From: Petrolisthes cinctipes
Taxonomy: Eukaryota > Arthropoda > Malacostraca > Decapoda > Porcellanidae
Reading direction: 5' to 3'
Length of the DNA stretch: 64,000 nucleotides
Assembly: GCA_033782935.1 (NCBI GenBank)
Contig: JAWQEG010001547.1
Span: 201,001-265,000, forward strand
Shown piece by piece: positions 48,179 through 61,954 of the stretch. A program made the position numbers and the translations under genes. Each line of letters starts with the position of its first letter. Position 1 is the first letter of the stretch. The notes below the pieces were generated by a model that had not been told where the DNA came from, searched no databases, and saw nothing but the letters and a program-made list of their open reading frames with translations.

Positions 48179-50570
48179 CAGTGTGTGAGGAACGATCAGT
48201 GGATGGCGGCCTGGAATATTTAGTTATTTACACGTGAACTGCCTGCCGAGCCTGGCTACACGTGACGTGACACACAGTGAGTGCAGTACAGTGTGTGAGG
48301 AACGATCAGTGGATGGCAGCCTGGAATATTTAGTTATTTACACGTGAACTGCCTGCCATGCCTGGCTACACGTGACGTGCCACACAGTGAGTGCAGTACA
48401 GTGTGTAAGGAACGGTCAGTGAATGGCGGCCTGGAATATTTAGTTATTTACATGTGAACTGCCTGCCGAGCCTGGCTACACGTGACGTGACACACAGTGA
48501 GTGCAGTACAGTGTGTGAGGAATGCTCAGTGGATGGCAACCTGGAATATTTAGTTATTTACACGTGAACTGCCTGCGGTGCCTGGCTACACGTGACGTGC
48601 CACACAGTGAGTGCAGTACAGTGTGTGAGGACCGGTCAGTGGATGGCGGCCTGGAATATTTAGTTATTTACACGTGAACTGCCTGCTGTGCCTGGCTACA
48701 CGTGACGTGCCACATAGTGAGTGCAGTACAGTGTGTGAGGAATGGTCAGTGGATGGCGCCCTGGAATATTTAGTTATTTACACGTGAACTGCCTGCGGTG
48801 CCTGGCTACACGTGACGTGCCACACAGTGAGTGCAGTACAGTGTGTGATGACCGATCAGTGGATGGCGGCCTGGAATATTTAGTTATTTACACGTGAACT
48901 GCCTGCCGTGCCTAGGCCTGGAATATTTAGTTATTTACACTTGAACTGCCTGCTGTGCCTGGCTAAACGTGACGTGCCACACAGTGAGTGCAGTACAGTG
49001 TGTGAGGACCGATCAATGGATGGTGGCCTGGAATATTTAGTTATTTACACGTGAACTGCCTGCCGTGCCTGGCTACACGTGACGTGACACACAGTGAGTA
49101 AACTACAGTGTGTGAGGACCGGTCAGTGGATGGCGGCACGGAATATTTAGTTATTTACATGTAAACTGCTTGCTGTGCCTGGCTACATGTGACGTGCCAC
49201 ATAGTGAGTGCAGTACAGTGTGTCAGGACCGGTCAGTATGTGGCAGCCAGGAATATTTAGTTGTTTACACATGAACTGTCTGCCGTGCCTGGCTACATGT
49301 GACGTGCCACACAGTGAGTGCAGTACAGTGTGTGAGGAACGGTCATTGGGTGGCGCCCTGGAATATTTAGTTATTTACACGTAAACTGCCTGCTGTGCCT
49401 GGCTACACGTGACGTTCCACATAGTGAGTGCAGTACAGTGTGTGAGGACCAGTCAGTAGATGGCGGCCTGGAATATTTAGTTATTTACACGTGAACTGCC
49501 TGCCGTGCCTGGCTACACGTGACGTGACACACAGTGAGTGCACTACAGTGTGTGAGGACCAGTCAGTAGATGGCAGCCTGGAATATTTAGTTATTTACAC
49601 GTGAACTGGCTGCCGTGCCTGGGCCTGGAATATTTAGTTATTTACACGTGAACTGCCTGCCGTGCCTGGCTACACGTGACGTGCCACACAGTGAGTGCAG
49701 TACAGTGTGTGAGGACCGGTCAGTGAATGGCGGCCTGGAATATTTAGTTTTTTACATGTGAACTGCCTCCTGTGCCTAACTACACGTGACGTGCCACACA
49801 GTGAGTGCAGTACAGTGTGTGAGGACCGGTCAGTGAATGGCGGCCTGGAATATTTAGTTTTTTACATGTGAACTGCCTGCCGAGCCTGGCTACACGTGAC
49901 ATGACACACAGTGAGTGCAGTACAGTGTGTGAGGAACGGTCAGTGGATGGCGCCCTGGAATATTTAGTTATTTACACGTGAACTGCCTGCCGTGCCTGGC
50001 TACACGTGACGTGCCACACAGTGAGTGCAGTACAGTGTGTGAGGACCGGACCGTGGATGGCGGCCCGGAATATTTAGTTATTTACACGTGAACTGGCTGC
50101 CGTGCCTGGGCCTGGAATATTTAGTTATTTACACGTGAAATGCCTGCCGTGACTGGGCCTGGAATATTTAGTTATTTACACGTGAACTGCCTGCTGTTCC
50201 TGGCTACACGTGACGTGCCACACAGTGAGTGCAGTACAGTGTGTGAGGACTGATCGGTGGATGGCGGCTTGGAATATTTAGTTATTTACACGTGAACTGC
50301 CTGCCTTGCCTGGCTACACGTGACATGCCACACAGTGAGTGCACTACTGTGTGTGAGGACCGGTCAGTGGATGGCGGCCCGGAATATTTAGTTATTTACA
50401 CGTAAACTGCCTGCTGTGCCTGGCTACACGTGACGTGCCACATAGTGAGTGCAGTACAATGTGTGATGACCGATCAGTGGATGGCGGACTGGAATATTTA
50501 GTTATTTACACGTGAACTGCCTGCCGAGCCTGGCTACACGTGACGTGACATACAGTGAGTGCAGTACAGT
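48179..50570. repeat. Satellite part of the 4,107-bp LTR-containing HOR unit
   Basis: 2,392 bp, made of 20 full monomers, 4 truncated monomers and the 4-bp target duplication. Together with the LTR (1,715 bp) it forms the 4,107-bp unit. Its first 1.65 kb matches 52289-53932. The part 49680-50480 has a close relative at 58990-59790. No gene is present. Confidence 0.92.
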
Positions 50571-52288
50571 TGTAACACCCCTATTTTATATGTATTATTA
50601 TTCGGGATATTTACGGGTGTTGTATATTTATATGTATTAGAATAGGTTTTTAGTGTAGAATTGTAGGGAGTAGCTAGGCGGTGATTTAAGAAAGGAATGT
50701 AAAATAATTTAATGGAGACAGGGAATAACCTGCATTTCTAATTATAATATATAATAACGAAGCTAACATTCCCATACTGTTACCGGCATTTAATTGTAAC
50801 TTGCTTAGAAAATTAATTAGATTAGTTAGGGCCTACAGTCGGGACAGTACATTTTCTGGTTGGCGGAACAATACATGCCTTGAATATGTAAATAACAGTA
50901 GTGTAAAACTTTACACAAGGGAGAAAGCAATATATTTGAGCTCACTTATATGTTTAAATTAGGTTATGTAATTATATACACCAGTAAGGGTAGAACTGAT
51001 GGAATTGCCAGAAATTAAGATGAGTTGGTCACTACTTTGCTTAAGAGAGTGAGAGTGGGGGAGATGGCGAGGCGGTACCCTGAGTTGCTACTAGCTCATT
51101 CTGATCTCGTCTCTGCTGGTGGCAGGTAAGAGTTCCAACTCTCTCTCTCTCATCATAAATATAGTATTGTGAATATAGTGTGGTGAATTTACTAAGTCCC
51201 GTGATGGGATATAACTAAGGAATATTGTGTGGTCACATTCAGGCATAGTAAATAAAGTATGTTTTTTTTCTCATGCTGATTCTGATCTCGTCTCTGCTGG
51301 TGGCAGCCATTAAATAGCATTCTCCCTTGGTGTTAGTGAACCACGTGGTACTAAGAAAATTAACTACATTTGCTGGCAATTTAATAGTTTCATTTATAAT
51401 ATTGAGATTAGGATGTTATTTTTTTTTAGTATTAACTATATTTCGGCCTTATTGTGCAAAATTTATTATTAGGAATTCTTTGAAATATTGTGGGAGGGGG
51501 GACACTTCATGTAATATTTTTTTTTATATGTACTTAGATCTGTCACTAGCGAGGCACGGAATTATTCCTGTCCTAGTAGACAGAAAAGGGAGTAGGAACT
51601 GTATTAAGGGAGGGGGGATATTTCATAGTAATACTTGTTTTTGTTTTGGATTTATGTGTTAGCTCTGTCAACTAGCGAGGCACGGAATTATTCCTGTCCT
51701 AGTAGACAGAAAAGGGAGTAGGTAATATTAGAAAAGGGGGGGGGGGGGACAGAAATTATTATTATAGGGAACTTGTTGTACATGTAACAAATAGGTGAAG
51801 ATAATAAACGGGTTTATAATTGTCTGAGTATTTCCGTCACCGATATAACAAATAGACTGTGTACCTATATAGAGATTAGTTCTCCTTTCACAACACTGAT
51901 CGTACCCCCGTTAAAATTGTAGTCTGGGTTGCTTACTCGCGAGCCTTCTTAACGTAACGTTACGCTACCCTTCCGGTGTGTGCTCGCTTGGTTCCTCTGA
52001 TCGACTTTGGTCTGGTGGTGGCAGCGTTTGCCCAGTACTGGAGAGGAGCTGGACTTGTCCTTTGTATGATTTATTTTTGGTATTCGCAAGGCAAGTCCTG
52101 TTCCTCATCGGTATCTTGTTTTTTTTTCCAGACCAGGTTGATACAGCTATAGGATAGAGTGTAGCATACACTGGTTGTTTTTTTTTTGTTTTGTTAAAGG
52201 CAGTAGATTTTTGTTTCCCTCCACAAGTAGAGTAAAAAAATAGAAAAATCAAAGAATAACGTAAGGGGACAAAAATAGAGTTTTTACA
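50571..52288 (+). mobile_element. Solo LTR (or LTR-only element), copy 2
   Basis: A 1,718-bp copy of 46464-48178 with the same ends, the same CAGT duplication (50567-50570 and 52289-52292), the same position in the monomer and the same preceding GACATACAG variant. It therefore arose by duplication of the array, not by a second transposition. By eye there are three substitutions (46568 C/50675 T; about 47625 C to A; 48089 A/52199 G) and a few homopolymer length changes. A 95-codon minus-strand frame at 51965-52252 exists only here because of those length changes, and I do not consider it a gene. Confidence 0.82.
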
Positions 52289-54730
52289 CAGTGTGTGAGG
52301 AACGATCAGTGGATGGCGGCCTGGAATATTTAGTTATTTACACGTGAACTGCCTGCCGAGCCTGGCTACACGTGACGTGACACACAGTGAGTGCAGTACA
52401 GTGTGTGAGGAACGATCAGTGGATGGCAGCCTGGAATATTTAGTTATTTACACGTGAACTGCCTGCCATGCCTGGCTACACGTGACGTGCCACACAGTGA
52501 GTGCAGTACAGTGTGTAAGGAACGGTCAGTGAATGGCGGCCTGGAATATTTAGTTATTTACATGTGAACTGACTGCCGAGCCTGGCTACACGTGACGTGA
52601 CACACAGTGAGTGCAGTACAGTGTATGAGGAATGCTCAGTGGATGGCACCCTGGAATATTTAGTTATTTACACGTGAACTGCCTGCGGTGCCTGGCTACA
52701 CGTGACGTGCCACACAGTGAGTGCAGTACAGTGTGTGAGGACCGGTCAGTGGATGGCGGCCTGGAATATTTAGTTATTTACACGTGAACTGCCTGCTGTG
52801 CCTGGCTACACGTGACGTGCCACATAGTGAGTGCAGTACAGTGTGTGAGGAATGGTCAGTGGATGGCGCCCTGGAATATTTAGTTATTTACACGTGAACT
52901 GCCTGCGGTGCCTGGCTACACGTGACGTGCCACACAGTGAGTGCAGTACAGTGTGTGATGACCGATCAGTGAATGGCGGCCTGGAATATTTAGTTATTTA
53001 CACGTGAACTGCCTGCCGTGCCTAGGCCTGGAATATTTAGTTATTTACACTTGAACTGCCTGCTGTGCCTGGCTAAACGTGACGTGCCACACAGTGAGTG
53101 CAGTACAGTGTGTGAGGACCGATCAGTGGATGGTGGCCTGGAATATTTAGTTATTTACACGTGAACTGCCTGCCGTGCCTGGCTACACGTGACGTGACAC
53201 ACAGTGAGTAAACTACAGTGTGTGAGGACCGGTCAGTGGATGGCGGCACGGAATATTTAGTTATTTACATGTAAACTGCTTGCTGTGCCTGGCTACACGT
53301 GACGTGCCACATAGTGAGTGCAGTACAGTGTGTCAGGACCGGTCAGTATGTGGCAGCCAGGAATATTTAGTTGTTTACACATGAACTGTCTGCCGTGCCT
53401 GGCTACATGTGACGTGCCACACAGTAAGTGCAGTACAGTGTGTGAGGAACGGTCATTGGGTGGCGCCCTGGAATATTTAGTTATTTACACGTAAACTGCC
53501 TGCTGTGCCTGGCTACACGTGACGTTCCACATAGTGAGTGCAGTACAGTGTGTGAGGACCAGTCAGTAGATGGCGGCCTGGAATATTTAGTTATTTACAC
53601 GTGAACTGCCTGCCGTGCCTGGCTACACGTGACGTGACACACAGTGAGTGCACTACAGTGTGTGAGGACCAGTCAGTAGATGGCAGCCTGGAATATTTAG
53701 TTATTTACACGTGAACTGGCTGCCGTGCCTGGGCCTGGAATATTTAGTTATTTACACGTGAACTGCCTGCCGTGCCTGGCTACACGTGACGTGCCACACA
53801 GTGAGTGCAGTACAGTGTGTGAGGACCGGTCAGTGAATGGCGGCCTGGAATATTTAGTTTTTTACATGTGAACTGCCTGCCGTGCCTAACTACACGTGAC
53901 GTGCCACACAGTGAGTGCAGTACAGTGTGTGAGGAACGGTCAGTGGATGGCGGCCTGGAATATTTAGTTATTTACACGTGAACTGCCTGCCGTGCCTGGC
54001 TACACGTGACGTGCCACACAGTAAGTGCAGTACAGTGTGTGAGGACCGGTCAGTGGATGGCGGCCCGGAATATTTAGTTATTTACACGTGAACTGCCTGC
54101 CGTGCCTGGCTAAACGTGACGTGCCACACAGTGAGTGCAGTACAGTGTGTCAGGACCGGTCAGTATATGGAGGCCTGGAATATTTAGTTATTTACACATG
54201 AAATGTCTGCCTTGCCTGGCTACACATGACGTGCCACACAGTGAGTGCAGTACAGTGTGTGAGGACCGGTTAGTGAATGGTGGCCTGGAATATTTAGTCA
54301 TTTACACGCGAACTGGCTGCCGTGCCTGGGCCTGGAATATTTAGTTATTTACACGTGAACTGCCTGCCGTGCCTGGCTACACGTGACGTGCCACACAATG
54401 AGTGCAGTTTCGTGTGTGAGGACCGGTCAGCGAATGGCGGCCTGGAATATTTAGTTATTTACACATGAACTGCCTGCCTTGCCTGGCTACACGTGAATTG
54501 CCTGCGTTGCCTGGCTACACGTGACGTGCCACACAGTGAGTGCACTACAGTGTGTGAGGACCGGTCAGTGGATGGCGGCCTGGAATATTTAGTTATTTAC
54601 ACGTGAACTGCCTGCCGTTCCAGGCTACACGTGACGTGACACACAGTGAGTGCACTACAGTGTGTGAGGACTGGTCAGTGGATGGCGGCACGGAATATTT
54701 AGTTATTTACACGTGAACTGCCTGCCGTGC
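52289..54730. repeat. Satellite right of LTR copy 2
   Basis: Up to about 53932 this repeats the sequence right of LTR copy 1 (48179-49822) at an offset of 4,110. After that it becomes different, with ACATGAAATGTCTGCC, the AATGAGTGCAGTTTCG monomer and a 28-bp expansion near 54489 that also occur in the 5.8-kb HOR. No gene is present. Confidence 0.9.
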
Positions 54731-57418
54731 CTAGGCCTGGAATATTTAGTTATTTACACGTGAACTGGCTGCCGTGCCTGGGCATGGAATATTTAGTTAT
54801 TTACACGTGAACTGCCTGCTGTGCCTGGCTACACGTGACGTGCCACACAGTGAGTGCAGTACAGTGTGTGAGGACCGATCAGTGGATGGCGGCCTGGAAT
54901 ATTTAGTTATTTACACGTGAACTGCCTGCCGTGCCTGGCTACACGTGACGTGACACACAGTGAGTAAACTACAGTGTGTGAGGACCGGTCAGTGGATGGC
55001 GGCACGGAATATTTAGTTATTTACATGTAAACTGCCTGCTGTGCCTGGCTACACGTGACGTGCCACATAGTGAGTGCAGTACAGTGTGTCAGGACCGGTC
55101 AGTATGTGGCAGCCAGGAATATTTAGTTGTTTACACATGAACTGTCTGCCGTGCCTGGCTACATGTGACGTGCCACACAGTGAGTGCAGTACAGTGTGTG
55201 AGGAACGGTCATTGGGTGTCGCCCTGGAATATTTAGTTATTTACACGTAAACTGCCTGCTGTGCCTGGCTACACGTGACGTTCCACATAGTGAGTGCAGT
55301 ACAGTGTGTGAGGACCAGTCAGTAGATGGCGGCCTGGAATATTTAGTTATTTACACGTGAACTGCCTGCCGTGCCTGGCTACACGTGACGTGACACACAG
55401 TGAGTGCACTACAGTGTGTGAGGACCAGTCAGTAGATGGCGGCCTGGAATATTTAGTTATTTACACGTGAACTGGCTGCCGTGCCTGGGCCTGGAATATT
55501 TAGTTATTTACACGTGAACTGCCTGCCGTGCCTGGCTACACGTGACGTGCCACACAGTGAGTGCAGTACAGTGTGTGAGGACCGGTCAGTGGATGGCGGC
55601 CTGGAATTTTTAGTTATTTACACGTGAACTGGCTGCCATGCCTCGGCCTGGAATATTTAGTTATTTACACGTGAAATGCCTGCCGTGCCTGGGCCTGGAA
55701 TATTTAGTTATTTACACGTGAACTGCCTGCTGTGCCTGGCTACACGTAACGTGACACACAGTGAGTGCAGTACAGTGTGTGAGGTCTGATCGGTGGATGG
55801 CGGCCTGGAATATTTAGTTTTTTACACGTGAACTGCCTGCCGTTCCTGGCTACACGTGACATGCCACACAGTGAGTGCACTACAATGTGTGATGACCGAT
55901 CAGTGGATGGCGGCCTGGAATATTTAGTTATTTACACGTGAACTGCCTGCCGTGCCTGGCTACACGTGACGTGTAACACAGTGAGTGCAGTACAGTGTGT
56001 GAGGACCGGTCAGTGAATGGCGGCCTGGAATATTTAGTTATTTACATGTGAACTGCCAGCCGAGCCTGGCTACACGTGACGTGACACACAGTGAGTGCAG
56101 TACAGTGTGTGAGGAACGGTCAGTGGATGGCGGCCTGGAATATTTAGTTATTTACACGTGAACTGCCTGCCGTGCCTGGCTACACGTGACGTGCCACACA
56201 GTGAGTGCACTAAAGTGTGTGAGGACCGGTCAGTGGATGGCGGCCCGGAATATTTAGTTATTTACAGGTGAACTGCCTGCTGTGCCTGGCTACACGTAAC
56301 GCGCCACACAGTGAGTGCAGTACAGTGTGTGAGGACCGGTCAGTGGATTGCGGCCTGGAATATTTAGTTATTTACACATGAACTGGCTGCCGTGCCTGGG
56401 CCTGGAATATTTAGTTATTTACACGTAAACTGCCTGCTGTGCCTGGCTACACGTGACGTGCCACATAGTGAGTGCAGTACAGTGTGTGAGGACCGGTCAG
56501 TAGATGGTGGCCTGGAATATTTAGTTATTTACACATGAACTGCCTGCCAAGCCTGGCTACACGTGACGTGACACACAGTGAGTGCAGTACAGTGTGTGAG
56601 GAACGATCAGTGGATGGCGGCCTGGAATATTTATAGTTATTTACACGTGAACTGCCTGCCGAGCCTGGCTACACGTGACGTGACACACAGTGAGTGCAGT
56701 ACAGTGTGTGAGGAACGATCAGTGGATGGCAGCCTGGAATATTTAGATATTTACACGTGAACTGCCTGCCATGCCTGGCTACACGTGACGTGCCACACAG
56801 TGAGTGCAGTACAGTGTGTAAGGAACGGTCAGTGAATGGCGGCCTGGAATATTTAGCTATTTACATGTGAACTGCCTGCCGAGCCTGGCTACACGTGACG
56901 TGACACACAGTGAGTGCAGTACAGTGTGTGAGGAATGGTCAGTGGATGGCGCCATGGAATATTTAGTTATTTACACGTGAACTGCCTGCCGTGTCTGGCT
57001 ACACGTGACGTGCCACACAGTGAGTGCAGTACAGTGTGTGAGAACCGGTCAGTGGATGGCGGCCTGGAATATTTAGTTATTTACACGTGAACTGCCTGCT
57101 GTGCCTGGCTACACGTGACGTGCCACATAGTGAGTGCAGTACAGTGTGTGATGACCGATCAGTGGATGGCGGCCTGTAATATTTAGTTATTTACACGTGA
57201 ACTGCCTGCCGTGCCTAGGCCTGGAATATTTAGTTATTTACACGTGAACTGGCTGCCGTGCCTGGGCATGGAATATTTAGTTATTTAGACGTGAACTGCC
57301 TGCTGTGCCTGGCTACACGTGACATGCCACACAGTGAGTGCAGTACAGTGTGTGAGGACTGGTCAGTGGATGGCGGCACGGAATATTTAGTTATTTACAC
57401 GTGAACTGCCTGCCGTGC
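54731..57418. repeat. 2,688-bp right-hand HOR unit, copy 1
   Basis: From CTAGGCCTGG at 54731 to the same marker at 57419. It equals 21 full and 8 truncated monomers plus a TA insertion (near 56632). It carries a chimeric monomer GTGCACTACAATGTGTG at 55875. No gene is present. Confidence 0.87.
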
Positions 57419-60400
57419 CTAGGCCTGGAATATTTAGTTATTTACACGTGAACTGGCTGCCGTGCCTGGGCATGGAATATTTAGTTATTTACACGTGAAC
57501 TGCCTGCTGTGCCTGGCTACACGTGACGTGCCACACAGTGAGTGCAGTACAGTGTGTGAGGACCGATCAGTGGATGGCGGCCTGGAATATTTAGTTATTT
57601 ACACGTGAACTGCCTGCCGTGCCTGGCTACACGTGACGTGACACACAGTGAGTAAACTACAGTGTGTGAGGACCGGTCAGTGGATGGCGGCACGGAATAT
57701 TTAGTTATTTACATGTAAACTGCCTGCTGTGCCTGGCTACACGTGACGTGCCACATAGTGAGTGCAGTACAGTGTGTCAGGACCGGTCAGTATGTGGCAG
57801 CCAGGAATATTTAGTTGTTTACACATGAACTGTCTGCCGTGCCTGGCTACATGTGACGTGCCACACAGTGAGTGCAGTACAGTGTGTGAGGAACGGTCAT
57901 TGGGTGGCGCCCTGGAATATTTAGTTATTTACACGTAAACTGCCTGCTGTGCCTGGCTACACGTGACGTTCCACATAGTGAGTGCAGTACAGTGTGTGAG
58001 GACCAGTCAGTAGATGGCGGCCTGGAATATTTAGTTATTTACACGTGAACTGCCTGCCGTGCCTGGCTACACGTGACGTGACACACAGTGAGTGCACTAC
58101 AGTGTGTGAGGACCAGTCAGTAGATGGCGGCCTGGAATATTTAGTTATTTACACGTGAACTGGCTGCCGTGCCTGGGCCTGGAATATTTAGTTATTTACA
58201 CGTGAACTGCCTGCCGTGCCTGGCTACACGTGACGTGCCACACAGTGAGTGCAGTACAGTGTGTGAGGACCGGTCAGTGGATGGCGGCCTGGAATATTTA
58301 GTTTTTTACACGTGAACTGGCTGCCGTGCCTCGGCCTGGAATATTTAGTTATTTACACGTGAAATGCCTGCCGTGCCTGGGCCTGGAATATTTAGTTATT
58401 TACACGTGAACTGCCTGCTGTGCCTGGCTACACGTAACGTGACACACAGTGAGTGCAGTACAGTGTGTGAGGTCTGATCGGTGGATAGCGGCCTGGAATA
58501 TTTAGTTTTTTACACGTGAACTGCCTGCCGTGCCTGGCTACACGTGACATGCCACACAGTGAGTGCACTACAATGTGTGATGACCGATTAGTGGATGGCG
58601 GCCTGAAATATTTAGTTATTTACACGTGAACTGCCTGTCGTGCCTGGCTACACGTGACGTGCCACATAGTGAGTGCAGTACAGTGTGTGAGGAACGGTCA
58701 TTGGGTGGCGCCCTGGAATATTTAGTTATTTACACGTAAACTGCCTGCTGTGCCTGGCTACACGTGACGTTCCACATAGTGAGTGCAGTACAGTGTGTGA
58801 GGACCAGTCAGTAGATGGCGGCCTGGAATATTTAGTTATTTACACGTGAACTGCCTGCCGTGCCTGGCTACACGTGACGTGACACACAGTGAGTGCACTA
58901 CAGTGTGTGAGGACCAGTCAGTAGATGGCGGCCTGGAATATTTAGTTATTTACACGTGAACTGCCTGCCGTGCTTGGCTACACGTGACGTGCCACACAGT
59001 GAGTGCAGTACAGTGTGTGAGGACCGGTCAGTGAATGGCGGCCTGGAATATTTAGTTTTTTACATGTGAACTGCCTGCCGTGCCTAACTACACGTGACGT
59101 GCCACACAGTGAGTGCAGTACAGTGTGTGAGGACCGGTCAGTGAATGGCGGCCTGGAATATTTAGTTTTTTACATGTGAACTGCCTGCCGAGCCTGGCTA
59201 CACGTGACATGACACACAGTGAGTGCAGTACAGTGTGTGAGGAATGGTCAGTGGATGGCGCCCTGGAATATTTAGTTATTTACACGTGAACTGCCTGCCG
59301 TGCCTGGCTACACGTGACGTGCCACACAGTGAGTGCAGTACAGTGTGTGAGGACCGGACCGTGGATGGCGGCCCGGAATATTTAGTTATTTACACGTGAA
59401 CTGGCTGCCGTGCCTGGGCCTGGAATATTTAGTTATTTACACGTGAAATGCCTGCCGTGCCTGGGCCTGGAATATTTAGTTATTTACACGTGAACTGCCT
59501 GCTGTTCCTGGCTACACGTGACGTGCCACACAGTGAGTGCAGTACAGTGTGTGAGGACTGATCGGTGGATGGCGGCTTGGAATATTTAGTTATTTACACG
59601 TGAACTGCCTGCCGTGCCTGGCTACACGTGACATGCCACACAGTGAGTGCACTACAGTGTGTGAGGACCGGTCAGTGGATGGCGGCCCGGAATATTTAGT
59701 TATTTACACGTAAACTGCCTGCTGTGCTTGGCTACACGTGACGTGCCACATAGTGAGTGCAGTACAATGTGTGATGACCGATCAGTGGATGGCGGCCTGG
59801 AATATTTAGTTATTTACACGTGAACTGCCTGCTGTGCCTGGCTACACGTGACGTGCCACACAGTGAGTGCAGTACAGTGTGTGATGACCGATCAGTGGAT
59901 GGCGGCCTGGAATATTTAGTTATTTACACGTGAACTGCCTGCCGTGCCTAGGCCTGGAATATTTAGTTATTTACACATGAACTGGCTGCCGTGCCTGGGC
60001 ATGGAATATTTAGTTATTTACACGTGAACTGCCTGCTGTGCCTGGCTACACGTGACGTGCCACACAGTGAGTGCAGTACAGTGTGTGAGGAACGATCAGT
60101 GGATGGCGGCCTGGAATATTTAGTTATTTACACGTGAACTGCCTGTCGTGCCTGGCTACACGTGAAGTGACACACAGAGAGTAAACTACAGTGTGTGAGG
60201 ACCGGTCAGTATGTGACAGCCTGGATTATTTAGTTGTTTAAACATGAACTGTCTGCCGTGCCTGGCTACACGCAACATGCCACACAGTTAGTGCAGTACA
60301 GTGTGTGAGGACCGGTCAGTGAATGGTGGCCTAGAATATTTAGTTATTTACACGTGAACTGGCTGCCGTGCCTGGGCCTGGAATATTTAGTTATTTACAC

Positions 60401-61954
60401 GTGAACTGCCTGCCGTGCCTGGCTTTACGTGACGTGCCACACAATGAGTGCAGTTTCGTGTGTGAGGACCGGTCAGCAAATGGCGGCCTGGAATATTTAG
60501 TTATTTACACATGAACTGCCTGCCTTGCCTGGCTACACGTGAATTGCCTGCGTTGCTTGGCTACACGTGACGTGACACACAGTGAGTGCAGTACAGTGTG
60601 TGAGAACCGGTCAGTGGATTGTGGCCTGGAATATTTAGTTATTTACACGTGAACTGCCTGCATTGCCTGGCTACATGTGACGTGCCACACAGTGAGTGCA
60701 GTGCAGTGTGTAAAGACCGGTCAGTGGATGGTGGCCTGAAATATTTAGTTATTTACACGTGAACTGCCTGCATTGCCTGGCTACATGTGACGTGCCACAC
60801 AGTGAGTGCAGTACAGTGTGTAAAGACCTGTCAGTGGATGGTGGCCTGGAATATTTAGTTATTTACACGTGAACTGCCTGCATTGCCTGGCTACATGTGA
60901 CGTGCCACACAGTGAGTGCAGTACAGTGTGTGAGGAAAGGTCATTGGGTGGCGCCCTGGAATATTTAGTTATTTACACGTAAACTGCCTGCTGTGCCTGG
61001 CTACATGTGACGTTCCACATAGTGAGTGCAGTACAGTGTGTGAGGACCGGTCAGTAGATGGCAGCCTGGAATATTTAGTTATTTACACGTGAACTGGCTG
61101 CCGTGCCTCGGCCTGGAATATTTAGTTATTTAAACGTGAAATGCCTGCCGTGCCTGGGCCTGGAATATTTAGTTATTTACACGTGAACTGCCTGCTGTGC
61201 CTGGCTACACGTGACGTGCCACACAGTGAGTGCAGTACAGTGTGTGAGGACTGATCGGTGGATGGCGGCCTGGAATATTTAGTTTTTTACACGTGAACTG
61301 CCTGCCGTGCCTGGCAACACGTGACATGCCACACCGTGAGTGCACTACTGTGTGTGAGGACCGGTCAGTGGATGGCGGCCCGGAATATTTAGTTATTTAC
61401 ACGTAAACTGCCTGCTGTGCCTGGTTACACGTGACGTGACACACAGTGAGTGCAGTACAGTGTGTGAGGAACGGTCAGTGGATGGCGGCCTGGAATATTT
61501 AGTTATTTACACGTGAACTGCCTGCCGTGCCTGGCTACACGTGACGTGCCACACAGTGAGTGCAGTACAGTGTGTGAGGACCGGTCAGTGGATGGCGGCC
61601 TGGAATATTTAGTTATTTACACGTGAACTGCCTGCTGTGCCTGGCTACACGTGACGTGCCACATAGTGAGTGCAGTACAGTGTGTGATGACCGATCAGTG
61701 GATGGCGGCCTGGAATATTTAGTTATTTACACGTGAACTGCCTGCCGTGCCTAGGCCTGGAATATTTAGTTATTTACACGTGAACTGGCTGACGTGAATG
61801 GGCATGGAATATTTAGTTATTTAGACGTGAACTGCCTGCTGTGCCTGGCTACACGTGACATGCCACACAGTGAGTGCAGTACAGTGTGTGAGGACTGGTC
61901 AGTGGATGGCGGCACGGAATATTTAGTTATTTACAAGTGAACTGCCTGCCGTGC
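57419..61954. repeat. Right-hand HOR, copy 2, with divergent continuation
   Basis: The first 1.2 kb (57419 to about 58640) repeats 54731-55950, including the chimeric monomer at 58564. The remainder (58650-61950) is a mosaic: 58990-59790 resembles 49680-50480, and 60180-60560 resembles parts of the 5.8-kb HOR (CGCAACATGCC, GTTTCGTGTG). The next copy of the marker is at 61955. No gene is present. Confidence 0.85.
60661..60930. repeat. Local amplification of one monomer subtype
   Basis: Three successive monomers start CATTGCCTGGCTACATGTGA at 60661, 60771 and 60881. The first two carry GTGTAAAGACC and GGATGGTGGCC; the third switches subtype downstream. The subtype returns at 63930 at the end of the window. 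Confidence 0.85.

Noticed and set aside
46464..52288. The two LTRs as the ends of one full retrotransposon with satellite as its interior
   Set aside because: Each has its own CAGT on both sides, and the sequence between them is in-phase satellite of exactly 20 full and 4 short monomers plus the duplicated CAGT.
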